From Ancistrus triradiatus (Eukaryota > Chordata > Actinopteri > Siluriformes > Loricariidae): 64,000 bases of DNA. The position numbers were made by a program, and so were the translations under genes. This document shows positions 10,511-22,740 of the stretch, in pieces; position 1 is the first letter of the stretch; each line of letters starts with the position of its first letter. The notes beneath the pieces were generated by a model. It worked only from the letters and a program-made list of their open reading frames with translations. It was not told the DNA's origin and ran no database searches. The stretch is from NCBI GenBank assembly GCA_025084515.1, contig JAJAGP010000185.1:62001-126000 (forward strand), given 5' to 3'.

Positions 10511-12124
10511 CAGTGGTGCTTGAAAGTTTGTGAACCCTTTAGAATTTTTTATATTTTTGCATAAATATGACCTAAAACATCATCAGATTTTCACACAAGT
10601 CCTAAATGTAGATAAAGAGAACCCCGTTAAACAAATTTTTTGTTGAGAGAAAAATATTATACTTGCCGTCATTTATTTATTGAAGAAATGATTCAATATT
10701 ACATATTAGTGAGTGGCAAAAGTATGTGAACCTCTAGGATTAGCAGTTAATTTGTAGGTGCTGAAATTAGTCAGGTGTTTTATTCAAAACAATCAATGGG
10801 ATGACAATCAGGTGTTAGTGGGGACCCTGTTTATTTAAAGAACAGTGATCAAAGTCTGCTCTTCACACAAAACGTTTGTGGAAATGTATCATGGCACGAA
10901 CAAAGGAGATTTCTGAGGACCTCAGAAAGAGTTGTTGATGCCTCATCAGACTGGAAAAGGTTACAAAAAAAAAACGTCTCTAAAGAGTTTGGACTCCACC
11001 AATCCACAGTCAGACAGATTGTGTAACAAATGGAGGAAATTCAAGGACCATTGTTTACCCTCCCAGGAGTGGTCGACCCAACAACGATCACTCCAAGAGC
11101 AAGGCGTGTAATTTTGTAGTTGGCGAGTTCACAAAGCACCCCAGGGTAAACTTCAAAGCAAATGAAGGCCTCTCTCACATTGGCTAATGTTAATGTTAAT
11201 GAGACCACCATCAGAAGAAACACTGAACAACAATGGGATGTGCATGGGCAGGATTGAAGGAGAAAGCCAACTGCTCTCCAAAAAGAACATTGCTGCTCAT
11301 CTGTAGTTTGCTAAAGATCACGTGGACAAGCCAGAAGGCTATTGGAAGAATTTTTTGTGGACGGATGAGACCAAATAAATCTTTTTGGTTTAAAAGAAAA
11401 GTGCTATGTTTGGAGAAAGGAAAACACTGCATTCCAGCATAAGAACCTTATCCCATCTGTGAAACATGGTGGTGATAGTATCAAGGTTTGTGCCTGTTTT
11501 GCTGCATCTGGGCCAGGACAGCTTGCCATCATTGATGGAACAATGAATTCTGAATTATATAAAGAAAATGTCAGGACATCTGTCCATGAACTGAATCTCA
11601 AGAGAAGGTGGGTCATGCAGCAAGACAACGACCCTAAGCACACAAGCCGTTCTACAAAAGAATAAAGTTAATGTTTTGGAAAGGTCAAGTCAAAGTCCTG
11701 ACTTTAATCCAATCAAAATGTTGTGGAAGGACCTGAAGTGAGCAGTTAATGTGAGGAAACCCACCAACATCCCACAGTTGAAGCTGTTCTGTACGGAGGA
11801 ATGGGCTAAAATTCCTCCAAGCCGGTGTGCAGGACTGATCAACAGTTACAGGAAACGTTTAGTTGCAGTTATTTCTGCACAGGGGGGTCACACCAGATAC
11901 TGAAAGCAATGGTTCACATACTTTTGCCACTGACTAATATGTAATATTGTATTATTTTCCTGACTAAATATATGACCAAGTATAATATTTTTGACTCATT
12001 TGTTTAAGTGGGTTCTTATTGTTTACTTTTCGGACTTTTGTGAAAATCTGATGATGTTTTAGATCATATTTATGCAGAAATATAGGAACATTCTAAAGGG
12101 TTCACAGACATTCAAGCACCACTG
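10511..12124 (+). mobile_element. Tc1-like transposon, family Tc1-B, full length
   Basis: Ends are CAGTGGTGCTTGAAAG and its reverse complement (with small changes) next to TA at 10509-10510 and 12125-12126. The subterminal inverted repeats are long, over 200 bp on each side, and include GAGTGGCAAAAGTATGTGAA. Length is 1,614 bp, usual for Tc1. The terminal sequence differs from Tc1-A, so this is a separate family. Another copy lies at 30054-31500 and a nested-into copy at 24960-27450. Confidence 0.93.
10890..11890 (+). pseudogene. Tc1-B transposase (broken)
   Basis: The start ATG near 10890 gives MARTKEISEDLRKS, then frames shift repeatedly. Recognisable parts are a KEKANCSPKRTLLL-type linker near 11265, FWFKRKVLCLEKGKH near 11385, the second catalytic Asp in [16 protein letters not shown] near 11617-11663, and a degraded third block (NPIKMLWKDLK near 11715) where the catalytic Glu is now Lys. 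A TAA follows the STKE motif. Non-functional. Confidence 0.85.
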
Positions 12125-12554
12125 TACATGAAAGGTTGTCCCCAAACTATATATTTATTTGACATGCTATTTAGAAGTAGTGTATATATTTAAACACTGT
12201 TGCCTTAAACATGCATTCATTTTTGTCACAGTGGCACAGTTGAATATTCCCCTAACACCTGTTCACACATCTTTATTGCCCAATACAATATATTTAAAAG
12301 AGAGATATTCCCTTTTATGACATTCCCCATTTTCTAAGCACCATAAATCAGGCTTTAGCAGTTTCTTAGATTTTTATAGACACAATTTCTTTGCAATTTT
12401 TTTTCTCTATTTGCAGCTCTGTATCTGAGCAGCTACAATGTTGTTGACTACATTATTTTCCATATCTCTGTCTCTCCTATTACAGTTGTGCTGCTGAATT
12501 TTTTAGTGCCTCAGATCTAACATGCTTCACCTGTTCCTCCCAGAGAGTTAATGA
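12125..12554. other. AT-rich stretch, nothing recognised
   Basis: No reading frame, splice-bounded exon or repeat family that I can name. Confidence 0.5.
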
Positions 12555-13075
12555 GTGGGTTTACATGCACTTAATAATCCGGTAACTGGAGAAAATCAGA
12601 TTTTGTCAGTAATCCGATCAGCGAGATAACATGCACTTGAGTAATCAGATAACAGTAAACCTCTCGGTTTATGACTCGGGTAATTACCAGATTTCTACTC
12701 TGCAACCAGCCAATGATATCACAGAATGATGTGACATGAACTTCAAACTTTAATATGAAAGAATCAAAATTCGGAATTTTCTGCGTTTATACTGCGTTTT
12801 AGGGTCTCCACAAAGTGTTTGATAGCCGTTTCGCTGCTTGTAATTCCGTGACGCATTTAATTCCGGCAATTGCCAGAAAAATGCCATAAGTCACTGCAAA
12901 AAGAGTCCAAATAAAGCTTTGACTTTAGAACAAGCACAACTGGCAACCGTGTGGGTTATGTGCAGGCTGAGAAAACAGATTGAAACCAGCTAACTGGTAT
13001 ACATGCTATGAGAAATCCGATTACCGAGTTAAAATCCAGCTCTCTTTATCGGATTTCTTAATCTAATATCTAGCT
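12555..13075. repeat. Putative non-autonomous DNA element (MITE-like)
   Basis: The left side has GGGTTTACATGCACTTAATA and a second nearby form, AACATGCACTTGAGTAATC. The right side has direct (TACATGCTATGAGAAATCCG) and inverted (TTTATCGGATTTCTTA) relatives. The motif pair of TACATGCA plus TAATCCGATTA is common at the ends of vertebrate non-autonomous elements as I remember it. No coding region. Boundaries and class are uncertain. Confidence 0.45.
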
Positions 13076-14040
13076 AGGAATATCTCTAGCTAGTGTAATC
13101 TCATACTATTTTCAATCCTTTTCTTAGCTGTTAATTTTAGATATATTATTTACTCAAACACATTTTTCTACCATTTTGATTCTCACATGTTTTTAAACCT
13201 CATTTGGTTTTAGCATTTGTTTTTTCTCAAATACTGTATGTAGCAGCTTCATTTATACCTGGTTGAATCCTGCAACTTGTATCTGGGCCACGAAGACACT
13301 AAACGCGAATGAGAGTGAATGGAAGTGGATGAGACAAACATGTCGTAGTACTCGGGTACAAGCTTACTGTTTTGATTAAACACAGACCTTTTCATAATTA
13401 ACATTGTTGCAGTTACCTGATTATGTCTGGTTAGATCAGGCAGATCAGTAATAATACATTTGGAAAGCTATTTGGAAGGATAGACCACGTGATTTAATGT
13501 AACTGGACTCACTGAGTCACATTTTCTTCTGACACCTTGGCAGTGCTGGCCAGCTGGCCGGTATCTAGCATTGTTCTCAATTGCCCCCATTTTGGAGGGA
13601 TCAAGTGTATTCTTAAAGCTTTCTTAATATGTGCTGAGAGACTTCCACTTAGGCCAGGGAAACCATAAATACTGTGCTATATTTATTCTCTCAGTTCATA
13701 TCGTGTTCTTTAAAACGTACAACAGTGTGTACTTAACGCCACTGAAACATTGAAAGAAACTTTCCCTAATAATCTTCCCTGTCTGGAGCAATGGAAAAGT
13801 GTCGCTTGGTCCGCCTAGTCCTATTTTCTTTTCCATCACATGGGTGGTCGGGAACGTGTGCACCATTTACATGGGAAGTGATGGGACCTGGATGCACTGT
13901 GGAATGAGCTACCTATGCAAATTCGGCAGCAGTACTGATTGGTAATCACCATATAAAAACAAACATTGTGTAAGACTGTGGCTTATTGGGCTTAATTTGT
14001 CATAAGTATAGGTTTTACACTCATTGACTAAAAAAGCAGG
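13076..14040. other. Non-coding, nothing recognised
   Basis: No exon-like frame with splice sites and no named repeat seen. It lies just upstream of the first visible ASCC3 exon and is presumably intronic. Confidence 0.5.
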
Positions 14041-14290
14041 TTCTGTATGGTATCCTGTGGCACATCTGCCCACAGATGGACCTGTATATCATCATCCATC
14101 ACACCAGCATTCCACAGCAAAGGCAGGACTGAAGCGCTGACCACGAGGCCTCCATACTGGAACCCGACTGTCATCGGATCCCAAACAGAACTTGGATTTG
14201 CTGCTAAAGACGATACGGTTCTAGTTCATAACAGTCCAGGTTTCTCATTCAGGAACTGGAAATGGTCCAGGCAGAGACAGGGTGTGTAGT
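14041..14290 (-). pseudogene. Tc1-like transposase fragment
   Basis: The minus strand reads NRIVFSSKSKFCLGSDD then VWRPRGQRFSPAFA, closely following the region around the first catalytic Asp of a Tc1-like transposase (family form SDESRF; here the Asp codon has become Ser). It is an isolated fragment with no inverted repeats seen, and a different family from Tc1-A to E. Confidence 0.7.
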
Positions 14291-14308
14291 GAAGTTGCCT
14301 TCACCTAT

Positions 14309-14495
14309 GTGGAGTTTACATGTCCTCCACATGTCCGTGTGGGTTTACTCCAGGTACTCTGGATTTCCTTCCCATTCCAAGGACATGCGTTAGGTTAATT
14401 GGTTGCTCTAAATTTACCTAGTGTGAATGTAACCTTGTTTTTGTTCCAAAAAGCCATAGATACTGATGTGACGTTGAATGAACAAACTTTGTGAG
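14309..14495 (+). repeat. SINE family M, body and tail only
   Basis: It contains GGAGTTTACATGTCCTCCAC, CCGTGTGGGTTTACTCC, CCAAGGACATGCGTTAGG, TTAATTGGTTGCTCTAAAT and a tail with CCATAGATACTGATGTGACG, all shared with 42857-43082. The tRNA-like head is absent. It ends about 100 bases before the ASCC3 exon. Confidence 0.7.
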
Positions 14496-14600
14496 TTGTA
14501 CATGTTATGTAATTGAACTTATGTTAAAGTGTGAACTGTTTAAACGGTTTGCAACGGAACGGCTTCTTACAGCATTTTGAAATTTCTCATTGTTTTACAG

Positions 14601-14799
14601 ATGGAGTGATGAAAAGTGCCGAATTAGTTAAACCCGCATTTGGCTGTCAGGTGATCATTCAGTCAGAGCAGGAGAGGCAGATGATGAAGTTCTACAGGCG
14701 GGAGGAGAAGAGAGAGAGGAAGAGGGAGAAACGAGGAGATGATGGGGAATCTGCTGACAGCACTTTGCATTTTGACCCTAAGGAGCTGAGACTGCAAAG
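14601..14799 (+). CDS. ascc3: ASCC3 exon (linker before the first helicase cassette)
   Basis: ASCC3 is a helicase of the ASC-1 complex, acting in alkylation-damage repair with ALKBH3 and in splitting collided ribosomes. This exon begins after TTGTTTTACAG and ends at a GTAAAT donor (GT 14800-14801). It is entered after the first base of a codon and leaves with two bases (AG), completed to Arg by the next exon. The product includes FGCQVIIQSEQERQMMKFYR, a run of Arg/Lys/Glu residues, and FDPKELRLQR. The QSEQE, YRREEK and FDPKEL blocks match vertebrate ASCC3 as I know it. The middle is charged and less conserved. The preceding exon is not visible; an upstream in-frame ATG at 14531 lies in the intron and is not a start. 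Confidence 0.9.
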
Positions 14800-16530
14800 G
14801 TAAATGCCTAGAGCCTCATTTGTGAAGATGTGTGGATTTTTGGTAATTTCCTAAAAGTTCTTATGAATCATTAATTCAGTGTCTGTACAGGTGAAAGTAT
14901 GGTTCTAGATCTGACTCGTATCTTAAAATAACCCACTTCTCCTGTCAGAGTCAGAACACATTTATTCAGTAATACACTGTTATCAGAGATTCACAGGCGT
15001 GTATCAGAATTTATTTGGAGGTGTTTGGTGCTATTTCCAACAACATTCAACACCACTCACAGATGAACACAGACGTTGAACAGTGCTGCAATTTACATAT
15101 GATTATTGCAAAGGGCATAGACAGAAACAAAGGTACAGCAATGGTTCATGGCATAAAACAGGTACGTCAGGTTTGTGCTTAAGGTGTGCTAATGTTCTAA
15201 AGATTTGTGAAGGGTGTAAGTGTCAGTGCAGGACAATGGGAGAGTAAATGTGATGCTCCTTTCAAATACATTATAGATGTTAGTAGAACTACCTCTCCTG
15301 AAGCCCTGGGTAATCCAGGCAGGGTAAGTAATCAGAAGGTCTCCTGTGCCACTGTATTATGCTGGCATTTTTGAGAGTACGTGGAGTTTTGAATATACAG
15401 CAATTATGTAAGCATTATAAAATAAGCAAGTAAAGAAAATACTCCATATACCTGAATATTTACTATCCGAGCCATGGGGGTTTGGTTGTGTAATCTAGTT
15501 ATCAGTGATCGATTTATCAGAAACACACATACACCTAAGTTTTGTATAGTTTGATATAGCAGATAAGGCAATAAGACAACTTGACCAGACTGCAAGATGC
15601 TTGTGTTGTGGACACCCATAATTGGCACATATACTCTTTTCAGTACATAGTCCTGCAGAAGTAGAGCCTCACATCTCTACATTCCTCAAAGGTTTATGGG
15701 CCACTGATATCCCAGACTCAGTCTGCTTGTCCTTTGTGAGCCAGTCATTTCTCCACCACTGCAGTGTACTAATTTGAGATGTATCAGTGTTTCATCTTGA
15801 CTGGGGTTTAATTGGTGTGTAGGCACACTTGTGTGTTATATATAGGCACAGTCACATGACGAGCTTCCAAACACACAAACTGCTGGCTGTGCAGGCACTG
15901 TAGCTGTGTTTTCCCAAAGGAGTTCTAAGAAAGGAGAGAATATGTTTTCTTCATTCACTTTATGGAATGACCTACTGTATCTCTGCTCATTGTAATCAGA
16001 GAGAAGAAAACACTAAAGAACCTGAACCGTTGCGTAACAACACAGCCGCAGGTCAGAATAATCTAGCAGGCCACAGTTGAATGAGTTTTCCATTCAGACA
16101 AGGGGACATTTCCAGCTTGGTTATGGTGAATCAGAAGTTTTTAGCCCTATGTTTACACAAGCAGCGTTTTTATTTGGTTGCAGATGGATGTTCCTGACTT
16201 GTGGAGTTACATGGCTTCACGACTATCACACAGATGGTTCTTGGGTTTTTTTTCCCCCACATGTGTAATCTTTAAAAATTTCATCTGCTGAGTAGAGATA
16301 ATAATATTGTCATATCCATGGAATCACATTCCGCTGTGCAGCACTTTCTGTTTTACTATCGCCATGGTTGAGAGTCAACTCTCAGACAAGTGAAATAGTC
16401 CCTGTTATGCCTGAAGCAAAAAATCAGCTAGTCACAAGTGAGATGCAGGTAGTGGCAGGAAACCATCAAAATCATACATCACACACAGAATAAAAAATCT
16501 AATAATAATAATAAAGCTAGTAAAATAAAG
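14800..16530. other. ASCC3 intron, first part: nothing recognised
   Basis: This is the start of the intron joining the exon at 14601-14799 to that at 19959-20094. I see no coding frame and no repeat family I can name here. Confidence 0.5.
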
Positions 16531-16534
16531 TATC

Positions 16535-16885
16535 AAAACAAATCCCTGGGGAAGGAACATAAACTGCTTTTTGGAAGAAATGGGCATCGTGTGCTCCGGA
16601 TCAAAGGTGAAAATTACCATCCAGACTGTTATCAGCCGTCCGAAAGCCAGGCCCTGTCATGGTATGGGGTTGTGTCAGTGCCCTTGGAAAAGGTCATTTA
16701 TACTTCTGTGATGGCAGAATTAATGCAGAAAAGTACACTGAGATTTTAGAGCAACATAAGCTGCCTTCAAGGCGACATCTTTTCCAGGGACGACCTTGCA
16801 TTTTCCAACAAGACAATGCACAGCAAACTAAATCAGAAAAACTTGGCACTGAAATATTCAAATCTCTTCCAGTCTTTCTTTGAGT
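16535..16885 (+). pseudogene. Tc1-like transposase fragment
   Basis: The + strand reads KKWASCAPDQR, then MVWGCVSALGKGHLYFCDG, INAEKYTEILEQHKLPSRRH and CIFQQDNAQQTK, the middle of a Tc1-like transposase around the second catalytic Asp. The family form of the last motif is QQDNAKPH; here it is altered. There are frame changes, no helix-turn-helix and no inverted repeats seen. It is distinct from Tc1-A and Tc1-B. Confidence 0.8.
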
Positions 16886-17045
16886 AACATTATTGTTAAA
16901 CTTTACATTTATCACACATTTATTGATAAACTGGAGATCTTCTGACCATTTTTGTTTCTCAAAGGCTCAGTATTTTTTTGCCAAATCATGATTATAATCA
17001 CCTGTTGACATCACTTCAGTATTTTGTTTTTGTCCCCTCATTATT

Positions 17046-17935
17046 AAGTCAAGACAGATTTATTTATATAGCGTTTTTACAATGGAGCATTGTCTCAAAG
17101 CAACTTTACAATTTTAGATGATCTCCTAATATCTACGTCCAATCCCAAATTAAGCAAGCCTAGGGCGACAGTGGCAAGGAAAAACTCCCTAAGTGTTATG
17201 AGGAAGAAACTTTGGGAGGACCAAGACTCAAAAAGGGACCCAACCTCCTTGGGTGGCGTAGATGATAAATCTAATAATGACAGTAATTTATCTAAACTAA
17301 TAAGTCTTGGAGTGATAGTTCAAATAAAATGTAAAATATGCACATCGGCATTAAGTAGTCCGATACACAGAGTCACTCTAGGATCCTGAGTCTAAGCAGG
17401 AAAGCCGTTGGTGGCATTTCATCCCCAGATAACCGGAGGAGGGAGCGAGGTACTGCTCTCTGGTGTAGCCTGGGTTTGATGGGACTGGAGCTGATGACGG
17501 AAGCAGCTTGAGTGAAGCTGAAGCGGATGAACATGTGTGGGGCTGGAACTGGTACCAGAACACAGCTCGGAGAGAAAACAGAAAATGTAATTAGTTACGG
17601 ATTAAGAGCACAGTGTCTATTAACAATCACTGATGCCATGTGTAGCATGAGACTCCGGCAGCATGAGTTGTAGCAGCAAAGCTAGAAAGAGGAGAACTGG
17701 TAGGAAACACAGCCAAGAGGGATCACATGAGACATCGGCAACCCCACAGGAGGCAGAAGACAGCAACCCAACGTCTCTGATCACCATAAGACTCTTTGAC
17801 TATGAACCCCCAGCTCTGCCCTTAGTCTAAGGCAAGGATGCACGAGTCAAGATCTTGAGGTCCGAAGCTCAGTTCAGCCAGACCGCCCACCCGACACTCC
17901 CGTCTAATGGACAAAGCATGATCAGGCAGGCAGGC
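17046..17935 (-). mobile_element. 5'-truncated L2/CR1-group LINE copy
   Basis: On the + strand it starts with the 3' tail (TCAAGACAGATTTATTTATA, TAGCGTTTTTACAATGGAGC) and continues through the 3' UTR shared with 9142-10085. It contains GGAGCTGATGACGGAAGCAG and CCGGCAGCATGAG and fades at about 17935 after GGCAGGCAGG. It is antisense to ASCC3 and lies 28 bases before a Tc1-A. Confidence 0.88.
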
Positions 17936-17963
17936 AATTATATTAGCCTTATTATTATTAATA

Positions 17964-19540
17964 CAGTTGGGCAAAAAAGTATTTAGTCAGTCACTGATTG
18001 TGCAAATTCTTCTACTTAGAAAGATGAGAGAAGTCTGTAATTTTCATCATAGGTACACTTAAACTATGAGAGACAAAAAGAACAAAAAAATCCAAGAAAT
18101 CACATTGTAGGATTTTTAAAGAATTTAATTGTAAATTATGGTGGAAAATAAGTATTTGGCCAGTAAATTTGGTTCAACTCAATACTTTGTAACATAACCT
18201 TTGCTGGCAATGACAGAGGTCAAACGTTTCCTGGAAGTCTTCACCAGGTTTGCACAAACTGTAGCTGGTATTTTGGCCCATTCCTCCATGCAGATCTCCT
18301 TTATAGCAGTGATGTTTTGGGGCAACACGGACTTTCAACTTCCTCTACACATTTTCTATGGGGTTGAGGTCTGGAGACTGGCTAGGCCACTCCAGGACCT
18401 TGAAATGCTTTTTACGGAGCCACTCCTTCATTGCTGGAGCAGTGTGTTTGGGATCATTGTCATGCTGGAAGACTCAGCCACGTTCCATCTTCAATGCTCT
18501 CACGATGGAAGAAGGTTTTGGCTAAAATCTCACGATACATGGCCCCGTTCATTCTTTCCCTTAACACGGATCATCGTACTGTCGCGTTTTGCAGAAAAAA
18601 CAGCCCCAAAGCATGATGTTTCCACCCCCATGCTTCACAGTAGGTATGGCACAACTCATATTCTTCTTCCTCCCAAACACGTGTGAGTTTGAGTTTTTAC
18701 CAAAAGTTCTATTTTTGGTTTCATCTGACCCATGATATTCTCGCTCAAACCTCTTCTGACATCCTATGCCTCTCTGGCAAACTCAAATGGGCCGGACACC
18801 CTGGCACTGCGGACTCTCTGCAGGATCCCCTCTCGGCGAGTGGTGTTTACTGTGGTGCCTTGTTACTACTTTGGTCCCAGCGTCTCTGCAAGTCATTCAT
18901 CAGTTCCTCCCTCCATGTAGTTCTTGAGTTTTTGCTCACCGTTCTCATGAATCATTTGATGACCTCACGGGATGAGATCTTGCAATGGAGCCCCCCCCAA
19001 TTTTCGGGGGATTATAACTGGTCTTGTATGTCTTCCAGTTTCCTTACAATTGCTCCCACAGTTGATTTATTCACACCAACCACAACATGCTTGCCTATTG
19101 TAGACTCCTTTCCCGCTTTTGTGGCAGGTCTACAATTTTTTTTCCTGGTGTCCCTTCGACAGCTCTTTTGGTCTTGAGTTTGTAGTCTGACTGTTTGAGA
19201 GGCTGGGACAGGTGTCTTTTATAGCAGATCAAACGAGGTCAAACGTGCCCATTAATACAGGTAAAGACGAGTGGAGGACAGAAGAGGCTTCTTAAAGAAG
19301 AAGTTACAGTCTGTGAGAGCCCGAAATTTTGCTTGTTTGTGGTGACCAATACTTATTTTCCACCATATTTACAATTTAAAGTCTTTTAAAATCCTACAAT
19401 GTGATTTCCTGGATTTTTTTCCTCATTTTGTCTCTCATAGTTGAAGTGTACGTATGATGAAAATTACAGACCTCTCTCATTTTTTTAAGTAGGAGAACTT
19501 GCACAATCAGTGGCTGACTAAATACTTTTTTGCCCCACTG
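17964..19540 (-). mobile_element. Tc1-A transposon, full length, uninterrupted
   Basis: The ends are CAGTTGGGCAAAAAAGT and its near reverse complement at 19520-19540, with TA on both sides (17962-17963 and 19541-19542). It is 1,577 bp long. The transposase runs on the minus strand from about 19180 to 18200 and is broken into short frames; traces of the LNPIENLW and HDNDP regions are visible antisense near 18370 and 18460. A C-rich/G-rich patch near 18991-19010 is private to this copy. Confidence 0.92.
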
Positions 19541-19547
19541 TATATTA

Positions 19548-19745
19548 GCCCTAAATTGCCGTCCCAACTTTTTTTGGAATGTGTTGCAGGACCGAAATGT
19601 AGGAATGTGTTAATTAACAAATGAAATGAACTTGACGAGAGAAACCATGAAATATCTTGGGTTTGTACCGTCCGCAATGAAATAAAGGTCATTTTATTTA
19701 TTTATTTATTTTTGCATTTTACATATTGTCCCAATTTTTTTCTGT
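19548..19745. repeat. Probable DNA-element tail, unclassified
   Basis: It contains CCGTCCCAACTTTTTTTGG, ATGAAATATCTTGGGTTTGT and GCAATGAAATAAAGGTCATT, then a TTTA microsatellite. I recall near-identical tails in other teleost genomes, but the rest of the element is not visible here. It directly abuts the Tc1-A right end. Confidence 0.4.
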
Positions 19746-19958
19746 TTTAGGCTTGTAGTAAGGATGGCTTTGAGACATTTTAGCAGTATAGAGCCTGCTA
19801 TAAAGGTTTATCAGGTTTAGAGTCTTAATGAGACTGGTCGAGCAGTAACTTGTAATGCGAGTCAGTGCTGCCACAGTCGCATCCCTGTCATCTTAATGTT
19901 CTCTTTCACTGTATTTCACTGATTTGGAGTTCGGTTGTGTGTCTCTCTCTGTGTGTAG

Positions 19959-20094
19959 GGAGCAGGCCTTGCTGAATTCACGCCGTTCTCCGGTGTTAGG
20001 CCGCCAGAGAGAATATGAGCGCATTCACTACCCTCATGTCTACGATGCATATGCTGAGGCTACCAAGACCTCCGCCTTCGTCGGGGGGTCCAAG
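19959..20094 (+). CDS. ascc3: ASCC3 exon
   Basis: It begins after GTGTGTGTAG and ends before GTAAGA (GT 20095-20096). Its first G completes the Arg codon left by the previous exon, then 45 codons follow and it ends on a codon boundary. Its product contains EQALLNSRRSPVLGRQ, IHYPHVYDAYAEATKTSAF and GGSK. The EQALLN and IHYPHVYD blocks are strongly conserved in vertebrate ASCC3. The segment lies between the N-terminal region that contacts other ASC-1 complex subunits and the helicase core. Confidence 0.93.
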
Positions 20095-20693
20095 GTAAGA
20101 CAATGGGTTTTGTCTGAAGGCGCAGCAGAAATTGAAACTTTAAATCCCCTTTAAAGCTCTGTAGCTCATCTTTATTATATTTGCACACCGTTTTATATTC
20201 TCGCTGACTAGATTATCCAGAGCCTGGTTTTATAAGCCTGTTACATAATAGCTTCGTTTTAATTCCTAGCAGACACTCCATCGCCAGCGATTTGCATAAA
20301 CACCTTTTAGTGGTTGGGAAAACAGGTGGTATTTAGCAGGAGCACTAAGAACCGTGTGTGTGTGAGAGAGAGTGAGGATGAAAGTGTGTTATGCGTTTCG
20401 TGTGAAGGGTCTTCTCTAAGATCTCTCTCAACAGCTTCCATCAGCTTATGTGAACATGTATAAAATTGGAACATAAAAGCACAGGTCAGGCAGCCTGATT
20501 TAGCAGTTGCAGTATTTTGGAGGGTGATATCTGATCTTGGCTACAGTTAGTAGTGTTTGAGTTGGTTGGGGTTGTAGGAAGCTAATGGATCATAATGGTT
20601 TTGTCTCTTTGCCTGCTGGTAAATTGTAACTGGGCTTGGCTAATGCAGTCTGCTCTTACACTTATTTATTGACAGTATATATGTTTGCTGCAG

Positions 20694-20819
20694 TTGCTGC
20701 TTCCTGAGGGCATCCGGAGAGAGAATACTAAGATGTTTGAACAGGTCGAGATCCCGCCCAACGAACCCATGCCTATCGGTTTCCAGGAGAAGCCTGTGTA
20801 CATCTCTGAGCTGGACGAG
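20694..20819 (+). CDS. ascc3: ASCC3 exon
   Basis: It begins after GTTTGCTGCAG and ends before GTGCGT (GT 20820-20821). It has 42 codons in phase 0 at both ends. Its product starts LLLPEGIRRENTKMFEQV, then IPPNEPMPIGF and ends EKPVYISELDE. LPEGI, EPMP and EKPVYI match known ASCC3. This is the last stretch before the first RecA-like domain. The intron before it is only 599 bases; the one after is about 37.4 kb. Confidence 0.93.
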
Positions 20820-21091
20820 GTGCGTGTCTTTCCTTCAGTCTCATGCTGACCTTACAAGTGTTGCTGTGTTTCAGAGTACTTGTAAACAGATTATGTGGCT
20901 TCAGCTCTCTCAACATGCTTTATTCTATTGTGCTATTCTGCATAGCCCTGGCAGTGCAGTTACTGGAAATGTGTTTTTGGTCATTTATTTTTAAAAGGGT
21001 GCATATATTTCTTGAGCTTTTGAGCAGCTGCTCATTTTAATTAAAAGTCACTTGAAATGTGAATGTAATCACTCATTCATTTCTTAAATAC

Positions 21092-21911
21092 TAGTACCTC
21101 AGTTCTTTCTTTAATTCATTCCACAAGGCTTGTCGAGAACCGAAAATGACGATTACCATGCAAAGTTTTCCCATAAGGAATAATATAAATTGAATGAATC
21201 TGTTCCAGACCCCCAGAAAATCCACTCTGTGTAAGGCATTGCATGTGTCAATGGAGTTGTGTTGTACAGGTGCTCCCTTATTTACAAAGGGGATATGTTT
21301 AGACAAATCCATCATAAGTTAAATGTATCGTGAACCGATGAGTTTGAGTGTTTGGTAATGATAGTAATGATAAATAAGTTAATGTATAAAGCACTTACAT
21401 TAACCTACAGTTTATAATAGTGTTGAAAAATCTTTTGTATTTCAGTGAATAATGAATTGAAAGTAAAAACACTTACTTTATTGCTGAACTCCGGGCACTA
21501 GCATAGCTGCTAAGCTAAATGCAGCTTTGGAGCATTAAGTTCCTGTTTCCCTTTTGTTTGGCAGTCAATACAACCCTTTTTAGGACCCATGGAGACTTAT
21601 TTGCACAGTACAGTACTGTAGATGTAACAATTAAGAAAAATATGATGAAAAAAACCATAGATCTTCACTGAGAAAGATTCACTTCACTGGTATTGTGAAT
21701 CTGAACCATTTAAATACTGTGTACTGAATCGTGACTCATGAATCGTGAGTAGAGTTTTGGCTGAAACAAGTCGCGCGGCTCGGCTTATTTAAATTTAAGC
21801 AATTGCGCCGAGTACTGAATCAAATCTAACCGAATCTAATAATTCTGGTCAAAATGCATGGAGAACCGAATTCGATGTGTTCCAAGGTGGTTGAGAACCG
21901 AGGTATCACTG
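21092..21911. mobile_element. Dispersed non-autonomous element, family N, copy 1
   Basis: The left end reads TACCTCAGTTCTTTC and the right end GAACCGAGGTATCACTGTA, inverted relatives of each other. It includes CAGGTGCTCCCTTATTTAC, ACAAATCCATCATAAGTTAA and AACCGATGAGTTT, shared with 47672-48412 and in part with 54920-55370. No coding frame. Terminal symmetry suggests a DNA transposon derivative; the superfamily is not assigned. Confidence 0.7.
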
Positions 21912-22249
21912 TACCTGCAAAACCCAATTCATGGTCATCGCCGACCATCTGGCAGGACTTGGTGTGAGGCAGAAGCCAGTAATGAACAGAGCATCAATCC
22001 ATCAGATGGCACATGCACATAAATGCGCTTGCTCACTTGCTTGCTCAGACAGGAACATTTAGAGATGCCAGTTGCCCTAAAATATGTTTTTGGAATGTGT
22101 GAGGAAGCCCGGTCCCTAGAGGAAACCTTCCAAAGCATTGGGAAAACATGCAAATTCCACATAGTCAGCAAGCCAGGTCTCTGGAGCAAAGTGCCATGGC
22201 TCTTTACCGAAATACCTAAAGTCTCGAATGTAATTCAGTATAGTACATG

Positions 22250-22700
22250 GTGTAAAGTCAAAGTGAAATTTAGCTTTGCAAAATGCTATGCTAGTGCTAG
22301 TGAATGCAGCTTTACAAAAATCTTCACCCAAGCCCTAATTGAGCAAGCCTGGGGCAACAGTGAGAAGGAAAAACTCTGAATGTTATAAGGAAAATGCATT
22401 CAGAGCAGCAACACTTGAAAAGGGACCCAACCTCCTTGGGCAGCCTTGATGTTGTATGTAAGAATTAAAGTACGTTACCTATTACGAACTTTACATAAAC
22501 AGAAGCTAAATATCAAAATTAAAAGAGGGGACATATCTAAAGTGAATATAATAAATAAAATAAAATAAGACGGTATGTAGACAGTAGTAAATTAAAGCTA
22601 ATACAATAGCATAAGGCAATACGTGTAATGTAAACGTGAATCTAAGCAAGAATATCAGGGGACAAACCTACTAATTGACTGCTTGGACATTAAGCCAGTG
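22250..22700 (-). mobile_element. Old, diverged L2/CR1-group LINE 3' end
   Basis: It holds AATTGAGCAAGCCTGGGGCA, GTGAGAAGGAAAAACTC and AAAAGGGACCCAACCTCC in the same order as the LINE tail at 9142 and 61873, with more substitutions and gaps. The outermost short tandem repeat is degraded. It is the most diverged LINE tail in the window, again in antisense orientation. Confidence 0.7.
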
Positions 22701-22740
22701 CACATCTTAACAAATACAGTATAACTGAGTAAAATAAGCC

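Noticed and set aside
14531..14600. ATG upstream of the first visible ASCC3 exon as a translation start
   Set aside because: A good acceptor (TTGTTTTACAG) at 14600 and the match to the middle of ASCC3 show that this is an internal exon; the residues before it do not resemble ASCC3.
18201..18686. A 161-codon + strand frame
   Set aside because: It is the antisense shadow of the Tc1-A transposase encoded on the minus strand (17964-19540); the + strand protein has no family resemblance of its own.
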